Notes under the pieces: generated by a model
The model's input: only the letters and a program-made list of their open reading frames with translations
Told to the model about the DNA's origin: nothing
The model's database searches: none
Assembly (NCBI RefSeq): GCF_000473265.1
Contig: NZ_KI421511.1
Location: forward strand, 1,787,731-1,851,730
Source: Amycolatopsis thermoflava N1165
GTDB taxonomy: Bacteria > Actinomycetota > Actinomycetes > Mycobacteriales > Pseudonocardiaceae
Direction of reading: 5' to 3'
Length of the DNA: 64,000 nt
In this document: in pieces, positions 43,919 through 52,077 of the stretch
How the letters are laid out: every line of letters starts with the position of its first letter
Position numbering within the stretch: the first letter of the stretch is position 1
Program-made: the position numbers and the translations under genes

Positions 43919-44334
43919 GGCGTCGCTGATCGCCGCCCCACCCGCGCGCCGTCACTGGTGGCCGCCCCGCCCGCGCGGCGGCGACCTCCCGCGCATCAAC
44001 GCGCCCGCGGGACCACACCCTCACGCCGCGGCCTCCCGGTTCACCACCCGCACCGCCTCACCCGAGGCGAGCGCGATCGCATTGCGCGCACGACTCCGCC
44101 ATCCTCGCCCGCACCGCGCCGACTTCGCCGTCACTGGCGGCCGCCCCACCCGCGCGCCGTCACTGATCGCCGCCCCGCCCGCCACGCGGCGACCGCCCGC
44201 GCATCAACGCGCCCGCGGGACCACACCCTCACGCGGCGGCCTCCGGGTTCACCACCCGCACCGCCTCACCCGCGGCGAGCGCGATCGCGTTGCGTGCGCA
44301 CGACTCCGCCATCTTCGCCCGCACCGACCGCGTC
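43919..44334. repeat. Tandem duplication (two units of about 208 bases) at the 3' end of the dehydrogenase gene
   Basis: Two adjacent copies, about 43919-44126 and 44127-44334, align with an offset of 208-210 bases. Shared stretches include CATCAACGCGCCCGCGGGAC and TCACCACCCGCACCGCCTCA. The right copy contains the last 35 codons of the 2-hydroxyacid dehydrogenase; the left copy is a decayed version (for example a two-base deletion near 44080). The 336-base gap 43893-44228 contains nothing else that I can recognise. Confidence 0.8.
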
Positions 44335-45167
44335 GCGCTGCCCACGTGCGGCAGCAACGTCGTGTTCGGCAGGTCCGCCAGGCCGGGAGCCGGCCGGGGC
44401 TCGTCCTCGTAGACGTCCAGCCCGGCGCCCGCGATCTCCCCGCTCCGCAACGCCTCCACCAGGGCACGCTCGTCCACGATCGGGCCGCGCGCGGTGTTGA
44501 TCAGGATCGCCGAGCGCTTCATCCGCCGCAGCACGGAAGCGTCGACCAGGTGCCGGGTCTCCGCGGTCAGCGGCACGTGCAGCGACAGGAAATCCGACCG
44601 CGCCACCAGTTCGTCCCAGTCCACCCGCTCGACACCCGGCTCGTCGACCGGCCGACGCCTGGTGCACCGCACCGTCATCCCGAACGCGAGCGCCCGCCGC
44701 GCCACCGCCCGCGCGATGCGGCCGAACCCGGCCAGCCCCAGCGCCGCGCCGCTGACGTCGCCGCCCAGCAGCAGCGACGGCTCCCACCCGGTGAACCGCC
44801 CGGCGCGCACGAACGCGTCGGCCTCCACACACCGCCGCGCGGTCGCCAGGATCAGCAGCATCGCCACGTCGGCGGTCGCGTCGGTGAGCACGCTCGGCGT
44901 GTTGCACACCCGGATCCCGCGCCGGGTCGCGGCGGCCACGTCGATGTTGTCGTAGCCGACCGCGTAGTTGGAGATGCCGCGCAGCCGCGCCCCCGCCAGC
45001 ACGGCCGCGTCGAACACGTCAGTCAGCTGCGCCACGACCACGTCGTACTCCCCCGACGCGCACACCGCGGCCAGATCCGGCGAGCGCTCCGGCACCACCA
45101 CCGTGCCGGCCTCGCGCAGCAGCGTCATCCCCGGTTCCGGCAGCGGCGTGGTGACGAAGAACCTCAC
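44229..45167 (-). CDS. D-2-hydroxyacid dehydrogenase (NAD(P)-dependent)
   Basis: A 312-residue enzyme. The Rossmann motif is ALGLAGFGRIARAVARRAL; catalytic Arg in NTARGPIVDE, Glu in VYEDEPRPAPG and His in LLPHVGSATRSVR are all present. It interconverts 2-oxoacids and D-2-hydroxyacids (glyoxylate/hydroxypyruvate reductase-like). The GTG at 45167 overlaps the upstream lyase stop (GTGA). It is last in the GntP operon. Its 3' end was copied in the tandem duplication just downstream, but the gene itself reads intact. Confidence 0.87.
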   Translation of the reverse strand: MRFFVTTPLPEPGMTLLREAGTVVVPERSPDLAAVCASGEYDVVVAQLTDVFDAAVLAGARLRGISNYAVGYDNIDVAAATRRGIRVCNTPSVLTDATADVAMLLILATARRCVEADAFVRAGRFTGWEPSLLLGGDVSGAALGLAGFGRIARAVARRALAFGMTVRCTRRRPVDEPGVERVDWDELVARSDFLSLHVPLTAETRHLVDASVLRRMKRSAILINTARGPIVDERALVEALRSGEIAGAGLDVYEDEPRPAPGLADLPNTTLLPHVGSATRSVRAKMAESCARNAIALAAGEAVRVVNPEAAA

Positions 45168-46090
45168 CGGCAGCTCACCTCTTCGCCGAGCGCCCATGGG
45201 AAAGCCGTCGCGCTGGTGCGCGCCCCCTGCGCCGCCCGCGAACGGTTCGGTTCGCCCAGCTCGTCCAGCAGCGCACCGGACAACCGCACGATCCGCGCGA
45301 ACGACGACGGCGTGAGCCACGACGGCCGCAGCGCGAACAACAGGTCCTCGGTGGACGCGTTGCCGCTGGCGCCGGGGGCGAACGGGCACCCGCCGAGCCC
45401 CCCGAGCGCACCATCCACTTCGGACGCTCCGGCGGCGATGGCGGCGAGGGTGTTCGCCACCCCCAGGCCCCACGTGTCGTGTCCGTGGTAGACGATGCGG
45501 CGGGGCGGCGTCTCGGCGGCCACCCGGGCGACCAGGATGGTCACCTGCGCGGGCACGGCCTGCCCGAGCGTGTCGCACAGCACGATGTCCCCGGCACCCT
45601 CGGCGCGCGGGTCCCGCGCAATCGCCAGCACCCGCTCCTCGGGCACCGCCCCCTCGAACGGGCAGGTGAACGACGTCGCGATGCACAGCTGGATCCGGCC
45701 ACCCGCAGCCGAAGCGGCCGCCACCGCCCGGGGCATCGCCGCCAGGCTGTCCTCTGTGGAGCGGCCGATGTTGGCCTTGTTGTGCGCATCCGAGGCGGAC
45801 AGGCAGTACTGGAAGTTGACCGCCCCGGCCTCCGCCGCGCGCTCGACGTGCCGGGGCGTGGCCACCCAGACCCAGCAGCGCGCCAGCTCGTCCGGGTCCA
45901 GCGCGCGGATCACGTCGAGCGTGTCGGCCAGCGGCGGCACCAGGTCCGGCCGCGCCATCGAGCCGATCTCGACGCTCGGCACCCCGGCGGCCAGGAGTTC
46001 CCGGACGACCGCGACCTTGCGCGCGGTCGGCAGCGGTTTCCCGGTGAGCTGCAGGCCGTCCCGCAACGTCACGTCCCGCAGGTCAGTCAT
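45164..46090 (-). CDS. HMG-CoA lyase-like DRE-TIM enzyme
   Basis: A 308-residue metal-dependent TIM-barrel lyase. Marks are LRDVTLRDGLQL (metal/catalytic Arg-Asp), VEIGSMARPDLVPPLADT, IVYHGHDTWGLGVAN (metal-binding His-x-His-Asp) and the mobile cysteine loop GGCPFAPGASGNASTEDL. The family cleaves 3-hydroxy-3-methylglutaryl-CoA or related 3-hydroxyacyl-CoAs, such as citramalyl-type CoAs, to acetyl-CoA and a keto acid. With a CoA-transferase gene upstream it can act as the second step: activation of an imported acid, then cleavage. Confidence 0.85.
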   Translation of the reverse strand: MTDLRDVTLRDGLQLTGKPLPTARKVAVVRELLAAGVPSVEIGSMARPDLVPPLADTLDVIRALDPDELARCWVWVATPRHVERAAEAGAVNFQYCLSASDAHNKANIGRSTEDSLAAMPRAVAAASAAGGRIQLCIATSFTCPFEGAVPEERVLAIARDPRAEGAGDIVLCDTLGQAVPAQVTILVARVAAETPPRRIVYHGHDTWGLGVANTLAAIAAGASEVDGALGGLGGCPFAPGASGNASTEDLLFALRPSWLTPSSFARIVRLSGALLDELGEPNRSRAAQGARTSATAFPWALGEEVSCR

Positions 46091-47288
46091 TTCCGGTGTC
46101 CTTCCGGCCGAGCAGGTGCAGGATCTCGTCGGTGTGCTCGCCGAGCTTCGGCGCGGGCGTCCGCAGCGGCAGCGACTCGGTGCCGATCACCGGCACCACC
46201 CCGGGGAACCCGATCGGCACCTCCTCGCCGGTGCCCGGGTCGACCGGCAGCGGCTGGATCATCGCCCGCGCCCGGTACTGCTCGTCGGCGCAGATGTCGG
46301 CCGCCGTGTAGATCGGGCCGGCAGGCACCCCGGCCTCGTCGAGAATCTTCAACACCTCGTCGCGGTCCAGGCCACGCGTCCACTCCCCGATCGCCTCGTC
46401 CAGTTCGTCACGTCGCGCCCAGCGGCCCGCGTTGTCCGCCAGCCCGGGGTCGTCGGCCAGGTCGGGGCGGCCGATCGCGAGCATGTACCGGCGGAAGATC
46501 GAGTCGCCGTTGCCCGCGATCACCACGCTCGCGCCGTCGCCGCACTCGTAGGCGTTGCTGGGCGCGATGCCCTCCATCCGCCCGCCGACGCGCCGCCGCT
46601 CGACGCCGTAGGCGAGGTGGTCCGGCACCAGCGACTCCATCATGGAGAACACGGCCTCGTGCAGCGCGACGTCGACCACCCGTTCCCGCAGCGGCCGCCC
46701 GCTGGGCACCACGGCCCGCTCGTACAGCTCGACCATCACGCCGAACGCGGCGTACAGCCCGGCGATCGAGTCGCCGATGGACACCCCGACCCGGGACGGC
46801 GGCCGGTCGGCCTCGCCCACCAGGTTGCGCATACCGCCCATCGCCTCGGCCACGGCGGCGAACCCGGGCCGGTCGGCCAGCGGCCCGGTCTGCCCGAACG
46901 CCGAGATCCGCGCGAGCACCACGTCCGGGTTGGCCCGTTCCAGCTCCGCCGGTCCCAGGCCCCACTTCTCCAGCGTGCCGGGCCGGAAGTTCTCGATCAC
47001 CACGTCGCAGCGCCGGACCAGATCGAGCACGATGTCCCGCCCCTCGCCGGTGCGCAGGTCGACCGCGATGGACTTCTTGTTGCGGTTGACGGTGTGGAAC
47101 AGCATGGACACCGTGCCCGCGTAGAGCCGCCAGTTGCGCAGCTCGTCCCCGCGGCCGGGGCGCTCGACCTTGATCACCTCGGCGCCCAGGTCGGCGAGCA
47201 GCCGCGCGGCGGTGGGCCCGGCGATGTAGTTGCCGAGTTCCAGCACGCGGACGCCGCGCAGCGGCAGGTGTGCGTGTTCGGTGTCCAT
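46083..47288 (-). CDS. CaiB/BaiF-type (family III) CoA-transferase
   Basis: A 401-residue enzyme of full family length. Motifs include RVLELGNYIAGPTAARLLAD, AEVIKVERPGRGDELRNW, VDLRTGEGRDI, DVVIENFRPGTLEKWGLG and the catalytic Asp in VGVSIGDSIAGLYAAFGV. It should move CoA between an acyl-CoA (often succinyl-CoA) and a free carboxylic acid. It lies 16 bases after the permease gene and overlaps the lyase gene by eight bases. The natural acid substrate is probably what GntP imports. Confidence 0.87.
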   Translation of the reverse strand: MDTEHAHLPLRGVRVLELGNYIAGPTAARLLADLGAEVIKVERPGRGDELRNWRLYAGTVSMLFHTVNRNKKSIAVDLRTGEGRDIVLDLVRRCDVVIENFRPGTLEKWGLGPAELERANPDVVLARISAFGQTGPLADRPGFAAVAEAMGGMRNLVGEADRPPSRVGVSIGDSIAGLYAAFGVMVELYERAVVPSGRPLRERVVDVALHEAVFSMMESLVPDHLAYGVERRRVGGRMEGIAPSNAYECGDGASVVIAGNGDSIFRRYMLAIGRPDLADDPGLADNAGRWARRDELDEAIGEWTRGLDRDEVLKILDEAGVPAGPIYTAADICADEQYRARAMIQPLPVDPGTGEEVPIGFPGVVPVIGTESLPLRTPAPKLGEHTDEILHLLGRKDTGND

Positions 47289-47304
47289 CTGTTCCTTCCC
47301 GTTC

Positions 47305-48666
47305 TCAGAGGACGAGGTTGAGCGCGAGGATCGGGCCGAGCGCCACCACGGAGGCGACCGAGACGCCGACCGAGACGGTCTTCAGCGCGCCACGCGTGGT
47401 CTGGCCGAGCAGCGACTGCAGCAGCCAGAAGGTGTTGCTGGTCAGGTGGACCATGAACAGCGATCCGGCGCCCGCGGACAGCGCGATCAGCACCGGGTCC
47501 AGGCCCAGCGACGGCGCGATCGGGGCGAGCAGGCCCGCCGAGGTGATCGCGGAGATCGTCACCGACCCGACCGCGATGTGCAGCACCGCGGCCATCAGCC
47601 ACACCAGCAGCAGCGGCGCCCAGGTGTTGGCGGAGAAGTACTTGCCGAGGATGTCGCCGAGCCCGGCCGCGGCCAGCACCGCGGCGAGACAGCCGCCGAC
47701 GCCGTTGAGCAGCAGAATCTGCCCGCTGTCCCGCAGGCCCGAGCCGAGCGCCGACTCGACCGCGGGCTGCCCCATGTACCGCCGTCCGATCAGACAGGTG
47801 CCGACCAGGCCGAGCAGCAGCGCGACCACCGGGCTGGACAGGAACGCCACCACCGGGTTGGACCACTCCAGCATCTCGGCCACCGCACCCGTCGCGATCA
47901 GCACCAGCGCGCCCAGCAGTGGGCTGAACACCACCGGCAGGGCGGGTGGCTTGCGCAGGTCGACCGCGGCCACGGTGCCCGGTCCGCCCTGCGGCCGCGC
48001 TTCCGGGGCGACGATCTCGTCGGCCATCTCGTCCTTGGCCGGGTTCCACCAGCCGCGGGCGAAGAGCACCGACATGATCGCGATCGCGACGGTCACCGTC
48101 GGGATGACCACGACGAGCCCGAACAGCAGGTACTTGCCCAGCGGCACGTGCAGCAGCCCGGCCAGTGCCAGCGCGCCGACGCCCGGCACGGTGAACACGA
48201 TGCCGCACTCCAGCGCGATCGCCAGCGCCGTCGCCATGCGCGCGACGCCGCGTGGCCCGAGCCGTTTGCCGATTCCCCTGGCCAGCGGCCCGGAGATCAC
48301 CAGCAGCACGTCGAGGAAGATCGACTGCAGCACGGTGGCGATGGTGAGCGCCATCGCGTAGGGGATCCGGCGTTCGCCGAACACCTTGAGCAGCTTGTCC
48401 ACCAGGCGTTCGATGGCGCGCAGATCACGCAGGATCGCGCCGATGAGCACGCCGAACGCGATGAGCAGGCCGATCTCGGCCATCACGTCGCCGAAGCCTG
48501 CGGTGATCTCCTCCACCGTCTTGCTCACGCCGAGCCCGGTGGACAGCCCCAAGTAGCAGGAGCCGAGCACCAGTGCGATCACCGGGTTGAGCCGGAAGCG
48601 GACGATCAACACCACGATGGCCGCGACCGTGACCCCGGTGTTGATCAGTATTGCGGTGTCTGACAT
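47305..48666 (-). CDS. GntP-family permease (gluconate/organic-acid:H+ symporter)
   Basis: A 453-residue membrane protein with about 12 hydrophobic segments. Family features are RFRLNPVIALVLGSCYLGLS, GFGDVMAEIGLLIAFGVLIG, the symmetric ITSAGLLAPIAPSLGLDPVL, and GAGSLFMVHLTSNTFWLLQS. GntP transporters import gluconate, glycerate, hydroxybutyrate and other hydroxyacids. It is the first gene of the leftward operon, so it sets the substrate entry; the downstream enzymes favour a hydroxylated or branched dicarboxylic acid over gluconate. Confidence 0.87.
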   Translation of the reverse strand: MSDTAILINTGVTVAAIVVLIVRFRLNPVIALVLGSCYLGLSTGLGVSKTVEEITAGFGDVMAEIGLLIAFGVLIGAILRDLRAIERLVDKLLKVFGERRIPYAMALTIATVLQSIFLDVLLVISGPLARGIGKRLGPRGVARMATALAIALECGIVFTVPGVGALALAGLLHVPLGKYLLFGLVVVIPTVTVAIAIMSVLFARGWWNPAKDEMADEIVAPEARPQGGPGTVAAVDLRKPPALPVVFSPLLGALVLIATGAVAEMLEWSNPVVAFLSSPVVALLLGLVGTCLIGRRYMGQPAVESALGSGLRDSGQILLLNGVGGCLAAVLAAAGLGDILGKYFSANTWAPLLLVWLMAAVLHIAVGSVTISAITSAGLLAPIAPSLGLDPVLIALSAGAGSLFMVHLTSNTFWLLQSLLGQTTRGALKTVSVGVSVASVVALGPILALNLVL

Positions 48667-48783
48667 GCGGTTGTCCTGTCGCTCGTGCCTCGTTGCACTG
48701 TCGCCACATTATGAGCACAGACCCACAATGTGAGTCAATACTGATCACCGACAGTCAGAGGTAGCCGAGAAACGACAGGAATA

Positions 48784-48814
48784 TATTGATTTTCGATAGA
48801 TACCGCGCGATACT
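48784..48814 (+). promoter_or_regulatory. Promoter/operator of the DUF2975-XRE pair
   Basis: TATTGA-TTT-TCGATA (48784-48798) is a near-perfect inverted repeat. It is followed by the direct repeat GATAC/GATAC, whose second copy extends to GATACT (48809-48814), six bases before the ATG at 48821. This looks like an autoregulated leaderless promoter bound by the small XRE protein. The region is unusually AT-rich for this genome. Confidence 0.5.
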
Positions 48815-48820
48815 CGGCGC

Positions 48821-49300
48821 ATGCTCGCCGTACGCTGGGTCGTCCCCCTCCTCCGGATCTTCCTCGTCGCGTTGTTCGGGATCCTGGTGCTGTTCCAGGT
48901 GATGTCCCTGCCGGGGCAGTTCGCCCACATGGCACGGGAGGACCCCGAGATGGCCTACCTCCGGTGGCCGGCCACCGCCGTCACCGTGTTCTGGGTGCTG
49001 TGCGTCCAGGTGGTGATCGTCGCGATGTGGCGGCTGCTCACCATGGTGCGCAAGGACCGCATCTTCAGCGAAGCCTCGATGCGCTGGGTGAACGTGATCG
49101 TCGGCGCGATCGCCGCCGGATGGGCCGTGCTCGTCGCGGTCTTCCTCTACGTCGGCGTCAACGCCGACGACCCCGGCCTCCCGCTGGTGCTGTTCCTGCT
49201 GGTGGTCGGGGTCGCCGTGGTCGGCCTGCTGATGGTCGTGATGCGCGCGCTGCTGCGGCAGGCCACCACGCTGCGCACCGACATGGAAGCGGTGATCTGA
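48821..49300 (+). CDS. DUF2975 four-helix membrane protein
   Basis: A 159-residue protein with four hydrophobic helices: WVVPLLRIFLVALFGILVLF, TAVTVFWVLCVQVVIVAMW, WVNVIVGAIAAGWAVLVAVF and VLFLLVVGVAVVGLLMVVMR. The loop TMVRKDRIFSEASMRWVN is typical of DUF2975. Such proteins occur almost always with a small XRE regulator directly downstream, as here (adjacent, no gap). Function unknown; a stress- or development-linked sensor role has been suggested from context only. Confidence 0.8.
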   Translation: MLAVRWVVPLLRIFLVALFGILVLFQVMSLPGQFAHMAREDPEMAYLRWPATAVTVFWVLCVQVVIVAMWRLLTMVRKDRIFSEASMRWVNVIVGAIAAGWAVLVAVFLYVGVNADDPGLPLVLFLLVVGVAVVGLLMVVMRALLRQATTLRTDMEAVI

Positions 49301-49546
49301 GTGCCGATCGTCGTGCGCATCGACGTCCAGCTCGCCAAGCGCAAGATGAGCGTCGGCGAGTTCGCCGAGCGCGTCGGGATCACCCCGGCCAATGTGGCGG
49401 TGCTGAAGAACGGCCGCGCGAAGGCGGTGCGCTTCTCCACTCTGGAGGCGATGTGCCGGGTGCTGGACTGCCAGCCCGGCGACCTGCTGGAGTGGGTGCC
49501 CGACGAGTCAGAGGTCGAGGACCAGGCGGGCACCCTTCGCCCGTGA
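49301..49546 (+). CDS. Small XRE-family HTH regulator (YozG-like)
   Basis: An 81-residue protein that is almost entirely a helix-turn-helix: RKMSVGEFAERVGITPANVA, VLKNGRAKAVRFSTLEAMC, RVLDCQPGDLLEWVPDE. This is the standard partner of DUF2975 proteins. GTG 49301 follows the DUF2975 stop directly. The last 39 bases overlap the convergent reductase gene. It probably binds the repeats upstream of 48821. Confidence 0.85.
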   Translation: MPIVVRIDVQLAKRKMSVGEFAERVGITPANVAVLKNGRAKAVRFSTLEAMCRVLDCQPGDLLEWVPDESEVEDQAGTLRP

Positions 49547-50437
49547 CACGCAGATCATCATCACGTCACCGGCGTCGCGCTCGTCGTCGTCGAGGACCGA
49601 GTCGCGGTGGTCGATCTCGCCGTCCAGCACGGTCGTCTCGCACGACCCGCAGATCCCCTCGGTGCACGAGGAGATCACCCGCACCCCGGCGTTCTCCACC
49701 GCTTCCAGGATCGACAGCTCCGCGGGCACGGCGACCGTCATCCCGCTGGCCCGCAGTTCGACCTCGAACTCGTGCGCCTCACCGCCGTGCTCGGCCGCGG
49801 TGAACCGTTCGACGTGCAGCGAGCCGGGCGGCCAGGCCTGGCAGCGGGTCTCGACCGCGTCGATCAGCCCGGCCGGGCCGCAGCAATAGACCACTGTGGA
49901 CTCCCGCGGCGGGGCGAGGATCACGTCCAGGTCGAGCATCCCCGCCTCGTCCTCGGGTGTCACCGCGACCCGCTCGCCGTAGGACTCCAGGTCCTTGACG
50001 AACGCCATCGAGGTCCGGCTGCGGCCCCCGTAGTGCAGGGTCCAGTCCGCCCCGGCGGCCTCCGCCGCGGCCACCATCGGCAGGATCGGCGTGATGCCGA
50101 CCCCGCCCGCGACGAACAGGTACCGGGGCGCGGGCAGCAGCGGGAAGTTGTTGCGCGGCCCCCGGATCCGCAGGGTCGTGCCCGGGTGCGCGTGGTCGTG
50201 GATCCACGCCGACCCGCCGCGGCTGTCCGGTTCGCGCAGCACCGCGATGCGCCAGCGGCCGTCCTCACCGCACAGCGAGTACTGCCGCACCAGGCCACCG
50301 GGCAGCACGACGTCGATGTGCGCGCCCGGATCCCACGCGGGCAGGTCCGCGCCGCCCAGCTCCAGCGACACCACCCCGTCGGACTCCACCCGGCGAGCCA
50401 CGACCGCCACGTCCGCCTCGAACACCGGCTCAGGCAT
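49508..50437 (-). CDS. PDR/VanB-family oxidoreductase (flavin + NAD + C-terminal 2Fe-2S)
   Basis: A 309-residue electron-transfer reductase in the order flavin-binding (RQYSLCGEDG), NAD-binding (FVAGGVGITPIL, CCGPAGLID) and a C-terminal plant-type ferredoxin with the Cys cluster SSCTEGICGSCETTVLDGEI and a last Cys in MMICVS. This layout is that of phthalate/vanillate oxygenase reductases. It passes electrons from NADH to a Rieske oxygenase. It overlaps the ABC permease gene by eight bases, so uptake and oxidation are co-expressed. No oxygenase subunit is in the window; the Rieske protein at 53427 is a possible partner. Confidence 0.87.
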   Translation of the reverse strand: MPEPVFEADVAVVARRVESDGVVSLELGGADLPAWDPGAHIDVVLPGGLVRQYSLCGEDGRWRIAVLREPDSRGGSAWIHDHAHPGTTLRIRGPRNNFPLLPAPRYLFVAGGVGITPILPMVAAAEAAGADWTLHYGGRSRTSMAFVKDLESYGERVAVTPEDEAGMLDLDVILAPPRESTVVYCCGPAGLIDAVETRCQAWPPGSLHVERFTAAEHGGEAHEFEVELRASGMTVAVPAELSILEAVENAGVRVISSCTEGICGSCETTVLDGEIDHRDSVLDDDERDAGDVMMICVSRAKGARLVLDL

Positions 50438-51236
50438 TGGTCTCCTGCATGCTGTAGACGGACTCGTGCCACGGGATGAAGAACCGTTTCAGGCCGTTGA
50501 CCACGAAGTACAGCACCAACCCCAGCACCGACAACAGGATGATCACCGCGAACAACGCGGGCGCGTCGAGCGCGTTGAGCGTGCGCACCACCAGGTAGCC
50601 CAGCCCCTCGCTGCCGCCCAGGTACTCCCCCACGATCGTGCCGATGATGGCCAGCACGATCCCGACCTCCATGCCGGCGAACACGTACGGCAGCGTGCTC
50701 TTGAACTCCAGGTGGTTGAACGTCTGCCACCGGTTCGCGTTGAGGCTGCGCATCACGTCCCGCTGCCCCGCCTCGACCGAGCGGACGCCCAGCTGCACGT
50801 TGAGCATGATCGGGAAGAACGCCAGCATCGCGGCCATGATCACCTTCGAGGTGATGCCGAAGCCGAACCAGATCACGAACAGCGGGATCAGCGCCACCTT
50901 CGGCACCACCTGCGAGGCCACGATCAGCGGCCGCAGGCTGCGCTCCATCCACCGGACCTTGCCCAGCACCACACCGGCCGCGACCCCGGCGACCAGCGCG
51001 ATCGCGAACCCGCTGATCGTCTCGATCGCGGTGACCCGCGCGTGGTACCAGGTGTCGCCGGTGGTGACCAGCTCGCCGAGGCTCGCGAACACGGTGCCCG
51101 GCCGCGGCAGCACCAGCTCCGACATGCCGTTGACGCGCACGAACACGTCCCACAGCAGGAAGAACACGACCAGGATGAGCGGCGTGCTCACCCACGGCAG
51201 CCACCTGCCGAAACGTTCCCTGTTCACCGGGGTCAC
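50430..51236 (-). CDS. ABC transporter permease (SsuC/TauC type)
   Basis: A 268-residue membrane protein with six hydrophobic segments. The segment VVPKVALIPLFVIWFGFGIT followed by SKVIMAAMLAFFPIM is the EAA-type coupling loop of nitrate/sulfonate/taurine permeases. It sits between the ATPase (four-base overlap at 51233) and the reductase gene. Together with the neighbouring genes it imports a small anionic compound. Confidence 0.88.
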   Translation of the reverse strand: MTPVNRERFGRWLPWVSTPLILVVFFLLWDVFVRVNGMSELVLPRPGTVFASLGELVTTGDTWYHARVTAIETISGFAIALVAGVAAGVVLGKVRWMERSLRPLIVASQVVPKVALIPLFVIWFGFGITSKVIMAAMLAFFPIMLNVQLGVRSVEAGQRDVMRSLNANRWQTFNHLEFKSTLPYVFAGMEVGIVLAIIGTIVGEYLGGSEGLGYLVVRTLNALDAPALFAVIILLSVLGLVLYFVVNGLKRFFIPWHESVYSMQETNA

Positions 51237-52063
51237 TCCTGCCTGTCGAGGGCGTGCCGCAGTTCGCGCACGATCCGGCCGAACTCCGGCTCGGTCTGGA
51301 CGTCGAAATCACGCGGCTTGGGGAAGTCCACCGTGCGGATCTCGCTGATGCGGCCCGGCCGCGGGCTCAGCTGCACCACCCGGTCGCCGAGGAACACCGC
51401 CTCGGTGATGTCGTGGGTGACGAACACGACGGTCGCCTTGGTGGCGAGCGCGATCCGTTGCAGCTCGGCGTTCATCCGCTCCCGGGTCAGCGCGTCCAGC
51501 GCGCCGAACGGCTCGTCCATCAGCAGCAGCTTCGGCCGCGTGGACAGCGCCCGCGCGATCGCCACGCGCTGCCGCATCCCGCCGGACAGCTCGCGCGGGT
51601 AGGACTTCTCGAACCCGGCCAGCCCCACCAGCTTCGCCAGCTCGTGGGCCCGTTCCCGGCGTTCACGCTTGCCCGCGCCACGCAGCTTCAGGGGCAGCGC
51701 GATGTTGTCGGCGACCGAGTACCACGGGAACAGGTTGGCGTCCTGGAAGACCACGCCGAGTTCGGACACCACGGAGGAGTCCACTCTGGACCCGTTCCAC
51801 AGCGACCGGCCCTCCACGAGGATCTGCCCCTCGGACGGGCTCTGCAGCCCGGCGAGCGTGCGCAGCAGGGTCGTCTTGCCGCAGCCGGAGCGGCCGATCA
51901 CGGACACGAACTCGCCGTCGCTGATCGTCAGCGTGATGTCGTGCAGTGCGCGGGTGGTGGCGCGTTTGGACCGGAACTCCTTGCCGACACCGGCGAGCTC
52001 CAGCTTCGGCGGTGCGGCCTGCCGCGGGGCCGCGGTGAGCGTCTCGGCGTGGTGCGCGGACAT
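51233..52063 (-). CDS. ABC transporter ATP-binding protein (SsuB/TauB type)
   Basis: A 276-residue ATPase. Motifs are Walker A GRSGCGKTTLL, Q-loop VFQDANLFPWYSV, signature LSGGMRQRVAIARAL, Walker B LLLMDEPFGALD and the switch His in VVFVTHDITEAVFLGDR. The ATG at 52063 has AGGAG upstream; an earlier in-frame start would run into the substrate-binding gene. Partner of the permease at 50430-51236. Confidence 0.9.
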   Translation of the reverse strand: MSAHHAETLTAAPRQAAPPKLELAGVGKEFRSKRATTRALHDITLTISDGEFVSVIGRSGCGKTTLLRTLAGLQSPSEGQILVEGRSLWNGSRVDSSVVSELGVVFQDANLFPWYSVADNIALPLKLRGAGKRERRERAHELAKLVGLAGFEKSYPRELSGGMRQRVAIARALSTRPKLLLMDEPFGALDALTRERMNAELQRIALATKATVVFVTHDITEAVFLGDRVVQLSPRPGRISEIRTVDFPKPRDFDVQTEPEFGRIVRELRHALDRQE

Positions 52064-52077
52064 GCGTCTCCTCGCGA

